A stretch of 64,000 bases of DNA, from NCBI GenBank assembly GCA_013530545.1, contig SPVA01000103.1, positions 19,049 through 83,048 on the forward strand, read 5' to 3'. The notes under the pieces were generated by a model. It was not told the DNA's origin. It saw only the letters and a program-made list of their open reading frames with translations, and did no database searches. Source of the DNA: Acinetobacter lwoffii (GTDB taxonomy: Bacteria > Pseudomonadota > Gammaproteobacteria > Pseudomonadales > Moraxellaceae). Each line of letters starts with the position of its first letter. Position 1 is the first letter of the stretch. Positions 26,657 to 34,779 of the stretch are shown here, in pieces. Position numbers and translations under genes: made by a program.

Positions 26657-26802
26657 GGGCTTATATTAGCTCATGTTAAATTAAAAGTGTGAATTTAAAA
26701 AAAATCCAACGACATTTTATGTCGTGTCACTTATATCTCTGTCATGAAGGACGGAGTTTTACGCTCCATTTGATAAAATATATCACTGAGTGTCGTAAAG
26801 GA

Positions 26803-26836
26803 TTGCAAAAACAATGAAATGTTATATTATAACATT
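26803..26836 (+). promoter_or_regulatory. Zur operator overlapping the znuD promoter
   Basis: A perfect 19-bp palindrome, AATGTTATA-T-TATAACATT, lies at 26818-26836. This is the GTTATA/TATAAC core of gammaproteobacterial Zur boxes. It overlaps a plausible promoter: TTGCAA at 26803-26808, a 16-base spacer and TATTAT at 26825-26830. Zinc-loaded Zur bound here would block the -10 element. The receptor start is 31 bases downstream. Confidence 0.85.
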
Positions 26837-26866
26837 CATCCAGATTACTGAATTTGAGCTTCGGTC

Positions 26867-28947
26867 ATGTCCTTCCCTAAGAATCTAATAACATTGTCAA
26901 TTTTTGCTGTAGTTGCGCCTACAGTATTTGCAGAGCAATCCTCATCTTCTATCCCGGTTCAGACCATGGACACCAGACTGCGGCGGATTTTGCGGTTGCG
27001 GATCAGGTCGTGGATCAGAAAGCGCTGTCTGAACGTGCCACTACCATTGGTGATGCCTTGGCAGATGAGCTTGGTGTTTATTCTAATCAATATGGTTCAG
27101 GCTCAAGCCGTCCGGTGATTCGTGGTCAAGATGGTCCACGCGTGAAAGTGTTGCAGCATGCTTCTGAAACAGCGGATGTATCCACTTTGTCTCCTGACCA
27201 TGCTGTCACCGTTGATCCGATTATGGCGAAACAGGTCGAAGTGATTCGCGGTCCATCTACATTGCTTTATGGTGCCGGTACAGTCGGTGGGTTGGTGAAT
27301 GTCACTGATCAAAAAATCCCAACTCAAATGCCTGAAGGTGGTCTGGAAGGTACGGTCGGCCTGCGTTATAATTCAGGCAGTGATGAAAAACTGGCAAGTG
27401 CTGGTGTGACAGCGGGTATTGGTGAAAACTTTGCTTTGCGGGTAGAAGGCTCAAAGCGTAAAGCCAATGATTATATTGCGCCGGATTATGTAGTAGAAGA
27501 GCCGCATGGAGATCACTCACACTTTCATAAAGAACGTCGTGTGGGCAATACTTTTACTGAAGGGCAGACAGTCAATATTGGTGGAGCATGGATTCATGAC
27601 CGTGGTTTTGTTGGATTGTCCTATAGTAACCGTCAGGATCAATATGGCTTGCCGGGACATAGTCATGAATATCATGGTTGTGGGCCTGATGAGAATGATC
27701 GCAATCAATTGGCATGTCCTCCACATGATGATGGTACTGAAGAAGGCGAACATGCGCATGGCGGACCGTGGGTCGATTTAGAGTCACATCGTTATGATCT
27801 GCGTACCGAACTGAATAACCCTTTTGCCGGTGTAGAAAAACTACGTGCACATGCCAGTTTTACTGACTATGAACATGATGAACTGGAAGAAAATGAAATC
27901 ATCAGTAACTTTAAAAGTAAGGGTTATGATAGTCGTCTAGAGTTGGTACATGTGCCAGTTGCAGGTTGGGAAGGTGTAGTTGGAGCGCAATATAGCCAAC
28001 AAAAGATTGATCTTTCAGGTCAATTAGAGCCACATGATGACCATTTCCATGAGGCTGTCGTGATGCCTGATACCAAAACTGAAAAATACAGTTTATTTGG
28101 GTTAGAGCATAAGCAACTTGGCGATGTGCATGTTGAGTTGGGCGCACGCGTTGAGCATCAAAAAGTGGATGTCGACTCTCGTCGTAAAAAAGATTATTCC
28201 GATACAGGTGTATCTGCATCCACGGCTGCCAATTGGGAATTTGCACCAAACTATAAGCTTTCTGTAGTGGGTTCACATCAACAACGTTTGCCACTTGCTC
28301 AGGAACTCTATGCAGACGGGATTCACTTCGCAACCAATACTTATGAGCGAGGGAATGAAGATCTGGATGTCGAGAAATCAAATAATCTTGAATTAGGTCT
28401 GCATTATGAAGGCGATAAATTGGATTATCACGTGCATGTCTATCACAACTGGTTTGATAATTATATTTATGGTTCAACGACTGATAGTGAAGGTGACTTC
28501 CGCTTGGTCGACTATACCCAAGACAAAGCCAGATTCTATGGTACAGAAGCACAAGCCGGGTATCAGATCAATGATATGTATAAGCTCAGCGTCTTTGGGG
28601 ACTATGTACGTGGCAAGATTGAAGCTGAGAATGCACCACGTGTACCTGCAGGTCGCTTAGGCACTAAAGTCGAAGCAGACTTTGCCAATGGCTGGTCAGG
28701 TTTGGCTGAGTATTATCATGTCTTTAATCAGGACAAAATCGCCAGCTATGAAGATGAAACCCAAGGCTACAATATGGTGAATGTTGGCCTGAGTTATGCC
28801 AATAACCTTGCAGATAACAATGCTTATCGTGTTTATTTCAAGGCCAATAACCTGCTTGATGATCAGGTGTATTCACATACTTCCTTCCTGTCGAATATTC
28901 CGCAAGTCGGCCGCAACTTTACCGTCGGCGTGCAGTATGATTTCTAA
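26867..28947 (+). pseudogene. znuD: ZnuD-type TonB-dependent zinc receptor, frameshifted
   Basis: An outer-membrane zinc receptor gene split by a frameshift. The first frame encodes a signal peptide (MSFPKNLITLSIFAVVAPTV, then FA) and about eight mature residues to VQTMD. The second frame, entered near 26968-26975, continues GHQTAADFAVADQVV through the plug (VIRGQDGPRVKVLQ, VEVIRGPSTLLYGAGTVGGL) and a full beta-barrel ending QYDF. The TonB box expected after VQTMD is missing. His-rich loops such as HGDHSHFH and GEHAHGG are typical of ZnuD. A GTG at 27010 can open the second frame but would lack a signal peptide. The Zur box upstream supports the zinc role. Sequencing error is possible. Confidence 0.85.
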
Positions 28948-29053
28948 CAGGTCTACTGAAATAATCGATCAAATCATCTAGATCTCACTGAAATCTACTT
29001 GAAAAATCATAAGATAAAACCTAGCCTGAGTATATTGGGTTAGGTTTTTTCTT

Positions 29054-30517
29054 ATGCGTATCTTTCAACGAATTCACAATAAATTGAACTGGTCGAATCG
29101 CCGTTATGCGACTTTGATCATTAGTATGCTGGCCGTGGGTTATCTGGCTTCGGCGATCTACCACACGTATAAGCCTTTGCCGGAAGGTCTGAATTACACG
29201 GGCAAGTTGCGTCATGCCGAAGTCAAATTTCTAGCCGATCAGACTTATCTGGATGCCGAAGGAAAACAGCATTTAGATCATCGCATTTTTAATGAAATGC
29301 TGAAAATGATTGAAGAAGCCAAATCACTGATTGTGCTGGACATGTTTTTATTTAATCAGCAAACCGGTGCATCTACGCAGCAGCATCAGGCACTGAGTCA
29401 ACAGCTGAGTGATGCTTTAATCAGTAAGCGTCTGCTGCAGCCTGAGGTGGAAATCAAGTTTATTACCGATCCGATCAATTCAGTTTATGGCGGGATTAGA
29501 TCCGAGCAGTATCGGGAATTACGTCAGCACGGCATCGATGTCATTGAAACCAATCTGACGCCGTTGCGGGCTTCCAATCCAAGCTGGTCAGGCTTCTGGT
29601 ATATCTGTTGCCAGGGCATTGGCAATAATCCGGAAACAGGCTGGTTGCCGAATCCATTTGGAACAGAAAAAATTACTCTGCGCAGTTATTTTGATTTATT
29701 TAACTTTAAAGCCAATCATCGCAAAACCATGGTGGTGGATACCGATCAAGGCTGGAAAGCACTGGTCACGTCCATGAACCCGCATGATGGCAGTTCGCGG
29801 CATTCCAATATTGGCTTATTGGTCTGGGGCAGCACAGCCGTCGATATTCTGAAAACAGAACTGTCTGTGGGCAGGATGTCACAAGCGAATATGCCAGCCA
29901 TTGTCGCCGGAGATTTTCAGGCAGACAGCAGCCAGCCACAAGCTCAGGTGCTGACTGAAAAAGCCATTTATGATGCAATTCTGAATCTGATTCAGACGGC
30001 GAAAGTCAATGAGCAGATTGATCTGGCGATGTTTTATCTGTCTGAGCGCAAAATTATCAAAAGTCTGATCGCGGCCCATGAACGTGGTGTCAAAGTCCGG
30101 ATTTTACTCGACCCAAATAAAGATGCTTTTGGCCGTGAAAAGAATGGAATTCCAAACCGGCAGGTGGCTTCAGAATTGCACGAGGCAGGTATCGAGGTGC
30201 GCTGGTGTCGTACTCAGGGTGAGCAATGTCATAGCAAAATACTAATGAAGCGCAGCGCTCAGCAAGCTGAAATGATTTTAGGTTCGGCCAATTTTACGGT
30301 GCGCAATTTGAAAAACTATAATCTAGAAACCAATATGCGCGTGGTCGGTCAACCTCAGGCTGAAGTTTTCAGGGAGGCCCAGCAATATTTTGAGGGGGCA
30401 TGGTCAAATCTGAATGGCCGTTCTATGAGTGTGGACTACACGCAATATGCAGAAAACTCATTCTTTAAATATTGGCTGTATCGCTTTATGGAATGGAGCG
30501 GCTGGTCAACGTTTTGA
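29054..30517 (+). CDS. Phospholipase D-family (cardiolipin synthase-like) protein
   Basis: A 487-residue PLD-superfamily protein with one N-terminal membrane helix (about 20-40), so it is probably anchored with the catalytic part in the periplasm. The first HKD motif is complete: HRKTMVVD, His222-x-Lys224-x4-Asp229. The second, HSKILMKR (His393, Lys395), is followed by LGSANFT but has Arg where the Asp normally stands. Length and two-motif layout fit cardiolipin synthases or related phosphatidyltransferases. The substrate is unknown. A short 5' gap separates it from the receptor gene. Confidence 0.8.
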   Translation: MRIFQRIHNKLNWSNRRYATLIISMLAVGYLASAIYHTYKPLPEGLNYTGKLRHAEVKFLADQTYLDAEGKQHLDHRIFNEMLKMIEEAKSLIVLDMFLFNQQTGASTQQHQALSQQLSDALISKRLLQPEVEIKFITDPINSVYGGIRSEQYRELRQHGIDVIETNLTPLRASNPSWSGFWYICCQGIGNNPETGWLPNPFGTEKITLRSYFDLFNFKANHRKTMVVDTDQGWKALVTSMNPHDGSSRHSNIGLLVWGSTAVDILKTELSVGRMSQANMPAIVAGDFQADSSQPQAQVLTEKAIYDAILNLIQTAKVNEQIDLAMFYLSERKIIKSLIAAHERGVKVRILLDPNKDAFGREKNGIPNRQVASELHEAGIEVRWCRTQGEQCHSKILMKRSAQQAEMILGSANFTVRNLKNYNLETNMRVVGQPQAEVFREAQQYFEGAWSNLNGRSMSVDYTQYAENSFFKYWLYRFMEWSGWSTF

Positions 30518-30522
30518 TTTTA

Positions 30523-30597
30523 AATCCCTCCTGACTTCTCTTTTTTTAAAGGGAGGAAAGTCCCTCTTTGAAAAAGAGGGATTTAGGGAGATTTTTT
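30523..30597. repeat. Intergenic palindromic repeat (CCCTC/GAGGG type)
   Basis: Imperfect foldback: AATCCCTCC at the left, AGGGAGATT at the right, with an inner perfect hairpin TCCCTCTTT-GAA-AAAGAGGGA. It lies between the convergent PLD and 30602 genes and may act as a bidirectional terminator. Related palindromes occur at 31759 and 50072. Confidence 0.7.
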
Positions 30598-30601
30598 ATG
30601 A

Positions 30602-31069
30602 TCAGCTTTTTGATTCTGGATTCGGTGGAACCAGCTGATCCAGCTCTTTATCCGTTAATTCATCCAGCTCAGAAATATCGGTTTTAATTTTCCATTGGGT
30701 TTCATCATCGACTGGATTTGGCAGACGCGCTTCTAACCAGTCACAAACCACATCTGGCGGGAAATCTGCGTGATTACACTGGATTACCCAAGACAGGAAA
30801 TCTTTGGCTACACCATTCATATATGGCGGTGGCGAAACTGGAAGAAACTGAGTTGGGAGACGTTCATTTTTAGAAATATAATTCAGGACATGACCTAGTT
30901 CTTGCACAGTTTGCCAAGCCAGCGGATGATCTACATTGATCTGGAACTTAAACCACCATGCCTGTTTGCCATCTGAACCATAGCTATCAATCCGTTCTTT
31001 CTGAACACTTGGTACTTTAGAAAAATATTCATGTAAACGATCGAAATTTAAATCAGACACAGTATTCAA
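30602..31069 (-). CDS. Conserved hypothetical protein
   Basis: A 155-residue soluble, acidic protein I do not recognise. It is rich in aromatic and proline residues (KQAWWFKFQINVDHPLAW, FLPVSPPPYMNGVAKDF) and ends in an acidic tail (ELDELTDKELDQL). No signal peptide or membrane helix. It is well formed with a normal Acinetobacter codon look, stands alone leftward, and faces the PLD gene across a palindromic repeat. No function is proposed. Confidence 0.7.
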   Translation of the reverse strand: MNTVSDLNFDRLHEYFSKVPSVQKERIDSYGSDGKQAWWFKFQINVDHPLAWQTVQELGHVLNYISKNERLPTQFLPVSPPPYMNGVAKDFLSWVIQCNHADFPPDVVCDWLEARLPNPVDDETQWKIKTDISELDELTDKELDQLVPPNPESKS

Positions 31070-31240
31070 CTCGAAACATTAAAAAAAGCAATTTTAGCAT
31101 AAAGCAGCAGCCTGCCGACGTGCCTGTCAGATTGAAAATAGGCAAGCGCATTACAAAAAATTGCAGCTCCAACGAGCTTATCCATATTTTCTGCATCTAT
31201 TTTGTTTAAAATATAAGCAGATTATTCGGAGGAAGCTCAA

Positions 31241-31693
31241 ATGAGAATCGTACTATCGAGTGCAATATTCGCTGCTTTGCTATTGGGGGCTTCTGCACAG
31301 ACGATGGCTGGCAATGCCTGGGTGGGTTATGGTGGTGTAGACCGATCTGTACCGAATTATCGCAGCGCACCACGATCTTATGATCCACCACGGCAGCATT
31401 ATCCGCAACGTCCACTGCCACCGCGACCACATTACCCGCAACGACCACCACATTGGGGTTATCCGCCTGCGCAGAGTCAAAGTGGATTAAATATTCAGTA
31501 TCAGGCACCGACCACCATTTATCAAAATTCGAATAGTTATAGCTGGGTCAATGGTGATCCGAATGTTGCCCGGATTGAAAGTTCGAGATATACGGTAATT
31601 ACCGATTGGCAGCGTTTAGGACTACCAGCACCGCCACGTGGCAGCTACTGGATTTATGAAAACGGACGCTATGTACTGATGCCGAATCGTTAA
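31241..31693 (+). CDS. Secreted proline-rich protein with RcnB-like C-terminus
   Basis: A 150-residue exported protein. A signal peptide (residues 1-23, ending QTMA) is followed by a proline-, arginine-, histidine- and tyrosine-rich region with repeated HYPQRP units (about 52-75). The C-terminal domain reads WQRLGLPAPPRGSYWIYENG and then RYVLM, which resembles RcnB, a periplasmic protein involved in nickel/cobalt homeostasis in E. coli. The His-rich low-complexity region could bind metal, but that is inference. GGAGGA lies about 8 bases before the ATG. Monocistronic. Confidence 0.72.
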   Translation: MRIVLSSAIFAALLLGASAQTMAGNAWVGYGGVDRSVPNYRSAPRSYDPPRQHYPQRPLPPRPHYPQRPPHWGYPPAQSQSGLNIQYQAPTTIYQNSNSYSWVNGDPNVARIESSRYTVITDWQRLGLPAPPRGSYWIYENGRYVLMPNR

Positions 31694-31758
31694 ACTGCTT
31701 TAAATTCTGAACGAATAATTCAGTAATAAGCGTAAATAACTAAAAAGACCAAAATAGT

Positions 31759-31806
31759 TCCCTCTCCTGTGAGGAGATGAGTAGCACTGCTACGCAAGGG
31801 AGAGGT
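31759..31806. repeat. Intergenic palindromic repeat with inner GTAGC hairpin
   Basis: CCTCTCC (31761-31767) pairs with GGAGAGG (31799-31805). Inside are CTCCT-GTG-AGGAG and GTAGC-ACT-GCTAC (31781-31793). It is a short structured repeat of a type scattered in Acinetobacter intergenic DNA. It lies between the RcnB-like gene and the convergent psiE-like gene. Confidence 0.65.
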
Positions 31807-31891
31807 TGCTTGAGATAAATAGTCCTAAACCCTGAACGAGGCTTAAGTATTACTTTAAGCTGAAGTGCAAAAAAAAAGAGGGCTTAAAAGA

Positions 31892-32389
31892 CTAGGCCAA
31901 TTCATCATCTTCTGGGCGCGGTGTTTTACCGAGTGGCAATGGCTTTTCACTATGTTTGTCACGGATCACGGATGGATAGGTCCATGAGGCATAGCGCACC
32001 ACTAATATCGCAAAGGCCAGAATCAGAATCGAACCGGTAATAATCACCAGATCCATGCTGGCTTTATGCGTGTGTTGAATATCTGCAATCAGCAAACGGG
32101 TCAGTGCAGTAATGGCAATATAAATCAGGAAACGTACTGGCATATGGTTGGTTTTAAAATAGATGCCGACCATGGCACCCAGTTCCAGATAAATAAACAA
32201 CAGAAGAATGTCGTCAATGGTGGCGAACTGTTTGACGGTCAGAATGTCGATGACCGTATGGCCAGCGGACCAGATCACCATACAGCCAATAATAAACAGC
32301 GCAATATAATGAAAGCTTTCTACAGCAAGATTACCAAGACGGTCGAGGAGCGCTTCAAATTTTTCAATTTTCGGACGTGATTTAGACAT
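31892..32389 (-). CDS. psiE: PsiE-family inner membrane protein
   Basis: A 165-residue protein with four hydrophobic segments and the PsiE (phosphate-starvation-inducible) layout: GNLAVESFHYIALFIIGCMV, ATIDDILLLFIYLELGAMV and HMPVRFLIYIAITALTR. Its biochemical role is unknown. I start at ATG 32389 (MSKSRPKIEKF) because a near-perfect AGGAGGA lies just upstream at 32394-32400. A start seven codons earlier would place that site inside the gene. It stands alone and is leftward. Confidence 0.85.
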   Translation of the reverse strand: MSKSRPKIEKFEALLDRLGNLAVESFHYIALFIIGCMVIWSAGHTVIDILTVKQFATIDDILLLFIYLELGAMVGIYFKTNHMPVRFLIYIAITALTRLLIADIQHTHKASMDLVIITGSILILAFAILVVRYASWTYPSVIRDKHSEKPLPLGKTPRPEDDELA

Positions 32390-32562
32390 ATTATCCTCCT
32401 GATTTTTCATGTGAAATAAAGATAGTTACAGAATAGCGTGCAAAGATCATGCACAGAATGATTGAATGAAAAATAAAGATTAAATTATTTGAACTTTTGC
32501 GCTTATTTTAGACTAAATTGCTATATTGTATGGGTGGTACATTGAATAAATAGGAGAAAAAA

Positions 32563-32769
32563 GTGTTAGATAAAATTCAAACAAAAATTAGCCAATTAGA
32601 AGCCGGAAAAAAATTAATCCTCGGCGTAGGCATTAAGGCTGAAGATATGCAAAAGGTGGTGGAGCTCTGCGAGTCTTTAGAGTCAGAGGGGAATATCAAA
32701 ATTGTGAATAAACATTCGAATCCGAAAAGCAATAATCAGACGGATACCTTGCTAATTCAAAAAGTTTAA
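32563..32769 (+). CDS. Small hypothetical protein
   Basis: A 68-residue charged protein (MLDKIQTKISQLEAGKKLIL...) with no membrane segment or known motif. It starts at GTG 32563 with TAGGAG about 6 bases upstream and ends just before a strong hairpin terminator. Good ribosome binding site, length and terminator make it likely real. Function unknown. Confidence 0.65.
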   Translation: MLDKIQTKISQLEAGKKLILGVGIKAEDMQKVVELCESLESEGNIKIVNKHSNPKSNNQTDTLLIQKV

Positions 32770-32784
32770 TTGTTGCATTTTCAT

Positions 32785-32816
32785 AAAAAACGCCTGCTGA
32801 TGCAGGCGTTTTTATT
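32785..32816. terminator. Bidirectional Rho-independent terminator
   Basis: AACGCCTGC (32789-32797) pairs with GCAGGCGTT (32802-32810), loop TGAT, with A run before and T run after. It serves the small rightward gene and the leftward acyl-CoA dehydrogenase gene. Confidence 0.92.
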
Positions 32817-32829
32817 GCAGATTTTTAGC

Positions 32830-34611
32830 TTAAGCTTGAGTCGTGAAATAATCTTCAGAGAAGTTCATGATGACGTCAGAACCTGATTTCACTTTAGTAA
32901 TGCGTAATGCCAGTTCAGGCAGAATGCGTTGTACAAAGTAACGTGCCAGAGCGATTTTATTTTGATAGAACTCACCGTCTTTATTTTTCGCTGCATTGGT
33001 AATGCGCGCGAACATATAAGAGAAGCTCAACAGACCTACAGCGTGCAGATAGTCAACTGCGGTTGCATTCGGGAAGTCATGGCTTTCTCGTGCTGCTTCC
33101 AGAATGTACTGAGTCACCGATTCAACTTCAGTTGCTGCATCCAGTGTGGCATCTTTAATAAAGTTTAGATCCGCATCCAGACTATTGGCAAAGTCACGGA
33201 TTTCAGAGATATATTCAGAGATATATTCGCCGCCACATTTAATGGTTTTGCGGCCGATCAAGTCTTGTGACTGTACACCGTTGGTGCCTTCATAGATCTG
33301 GGAAATACGTAGGTCACGGATACATTGCTCCAAGCCCCATTCACGGATATAGCCATGACCACCGAAGACCATTTGTGCATCTAGGGTCGCCTGGAATGCG
33401 GTATCCGTTAAATACGCTTTCGCGATTGGTGTTAATAGCGCAACGCGGTCATTGGCTTTTTTCACCGCTTCAGGATCAGTAGAGAATTTGGTGATATCCA
33501 GTTGCTGACCTACATAAACTGCAAAGGCACGCGAAGCTTCGTTATTGGCACGTACATTCAGCAGCATACGGCGTACATCACCATGCACCAGAATGCTATC
33601 CGCAGGTTTGCTTGGTGACTGAACGCCAGCCGCACTACGACCCTGTAAACGGTCTGTGGCATATTGCGCAGCGTTTTGATAAGCGAATTCAGAAGCACCT
33701 AGGCCTTGAATACCCATCGACAGACGTTCGTAGTTCATCATCACGAACATCGCAGCGAGACCTTCGTTTTCTTTACCAACGAGGTAACCTTTGGCACCGT
33801 CAAAGTTCATGACACAAGTCGCAGATGCCTTGATTCCCATCTTGTGTTCGATTGAACCTGGGCCGACCGGGTTACGTTCGCCAATAGAACCATCTTCATT
33901 GACCAAGAATTTCGGTACGATGAACAGGGAAATACCACGAGAGCCAGCAGGGGCATCTGGGGTTTTCGCTAGAACGAGGTGAATAATATTTTCCGCCAGG
34001 TCATGATCACCACCCGTGATGAAAATCTTGGTGCCGCTGATGCTATAAGTGCCGTCTTCGTTACGTTCAGCTTTGGTTTTGATAATACCCAGATCAGTAC
34101 CGGCATGTGGTTCGGTTAAGCACATGGTGCCTGACCACTCACCCGAATAAATTTTAGGTAAATAGGTTTCTTTTTGTGCTTGTGAAGCATAGCTGTTCAG
34201 CGCCATGCCCGCACCAACAGAAAGCAGTGGATACAGCATAAAAGACGGGTTGGTGGCAAACAGCATTTCATCAGAAAGTACCGTTAGCATTTTCGGCATT
34301 TCCTGGCCGCCCCATTCCATATCTGCGCCCAGACCAATCCAGCCACCTTCTGCATATTGTTTGAACGCTTCTTTAAAGCCAGCAGGTGTGGTCACATTAC
34401 CATTTTCAATTTTTGCGCCTTCTTCATCGCCGGTACGGTTCAGAGGAAGCATGACGTTTTGAGAAAATTTTGCCATTTCTTCAAGAATCGCTTCTGCTGT
34501 CGCAGCATCCAGATGCGCTAGATTTTCATTGGCCTGCCAGAATTGTTCTGCATTGAAGACATCGTTCAGGATGAATTTCATATCGGCAAGTGGCGCGTTA
34601 TAAATTGGCAT
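32830..34611 (-). CDS. Acyl-CoA dehydrogenase (DmdC-type, large)
   Basis: A 593-residue flavin acyl-CoA dehydrogenase with the N-terminal and C-terminal extensions of the DmdC/AcdB-like group. The FAD/substrate signatures are MCLTEPHAGTDLGIIKTKAE and ISGTKIFITGGDHDLAENI. The catalytic Glu is probably the one in QIYEGTNGVQSQDLIGRK, the usual YEGT position. It probably acts in beta-oxidation of fatty or related acyl-CoAs; the chain length is unknown. It is paralogous to the next upstream gene (34780-36582) but separated by a terminator, so transcribed independently. Confidence 0.87.
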   Translation of the reverse strand: MPIYNAPLADMKFILNDVFNAEQFWQANENLAHLDAATAEAILEEMAKFSQNVMLPLNRTGDEEGAKIENGNVTTPAGFKEAFKQYAEGGWIGLGADMEWGGQEMPKMLTVLSDEMLFATNPSFMLYPLLSVGAGMALNSYASQAQKETYLPKIYSGEWSGTMCLTEPHAGTDLGIIKTKAERNEDGTYSISGTKIFITGGDHDLAENIIHLVLAKTPDAPAGSRGISLFIVPKFLVNEDGSIGERNPVGPGSIEHKMGIKASATCVMNFDGAKGYLVGKENEGLAAMFVMMNYERLSMGIQGLGASEFAYQNAAQYATDRLQGRSAAGVQSPSKPADSILVHGDVRRMLLNVRANNEASRAFAVYVGQQLDITKFSTDPEAVKKANDRVALLTPIAKAYLTDTAFQATLDAQMVFGGHGYIREWGLEQCIRDLRISQIYEGTNGVQSQDLIGRKTIKCGGEYISEYISEIRDFANSLDADLNFIKDATLDAATEVESVTQYILEAARESHDFPNATAVDYLHAVGLLSFSYMFARITNAAKNKDGEFYQNKIALARYFVQRILPELALRITKVKSGSDVIMNFSEDYFTTQA

Positions 34612-34718
34612 GGTGTGTCACCTGTTTATTGTTTGATTAAATGAGTTTTAATCAGTCTAAAACACTCAAAATCTGAATGTTAGACGACTAAAGGTTAATT
34701 CTGTAACTCTTTATAAAG

Positions 34719-34753
34719 AAAAAGGACTGCCTGTTGATTGACCGTCCTTTTTC
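34719..34753 (-). terminator. Rho-independent terminator after the second acyl-CoA dehydrogenase
   Basis: AAAAAGGAC (34719-34727) pairs with GTCCTTTTT (34744-34752). Read leftward it gives a 9-bp stem ending in a T run, downstream of the 34780-36582 gene. Confidence 0.85.
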
Positions 34754-34779
34754 TGAAATGTAGCTAGTCTGAGACTAAC

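Larger units (their letters stand above)
25578..26724 (-). mobile_element. Second tnpB-only IS200/IS605-group element
   Basis: Leftward element with a right end at 25578-25607: a hairpin CTCCCTCTT/AAGAAGGAG with one mismatch and terminal bases ATGTCAA, like the first element. It has one tnpB gene and a probable left-end hairpin CGACAT-TTT-ATGTCG at 26710-26724. No tnpA is present. The outer left boundary may extend further. It sits between the DUF4184 gene and the Zur-controlled receptor gene, whose start is about 140 bases away. Confidence 0.65.

Noticed and set aside
27911..28552. 213-codon leftward frame inside znuD
   Set aside because: Antisense of the receptor barrel; no family features.
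27010..28947. znuD called as an intact gene starting at GTG 27010
   Set aside because: It would lack a signal peptide and TonB box and start within the plug, while a signal peptide lies just upstream in another frame.
30523..30597. Palindromic repeats as a CRISPR array
   Set aside because: Single foldbacks with no regularly spaced identical repeats or spacers, and no cas genes in the window.
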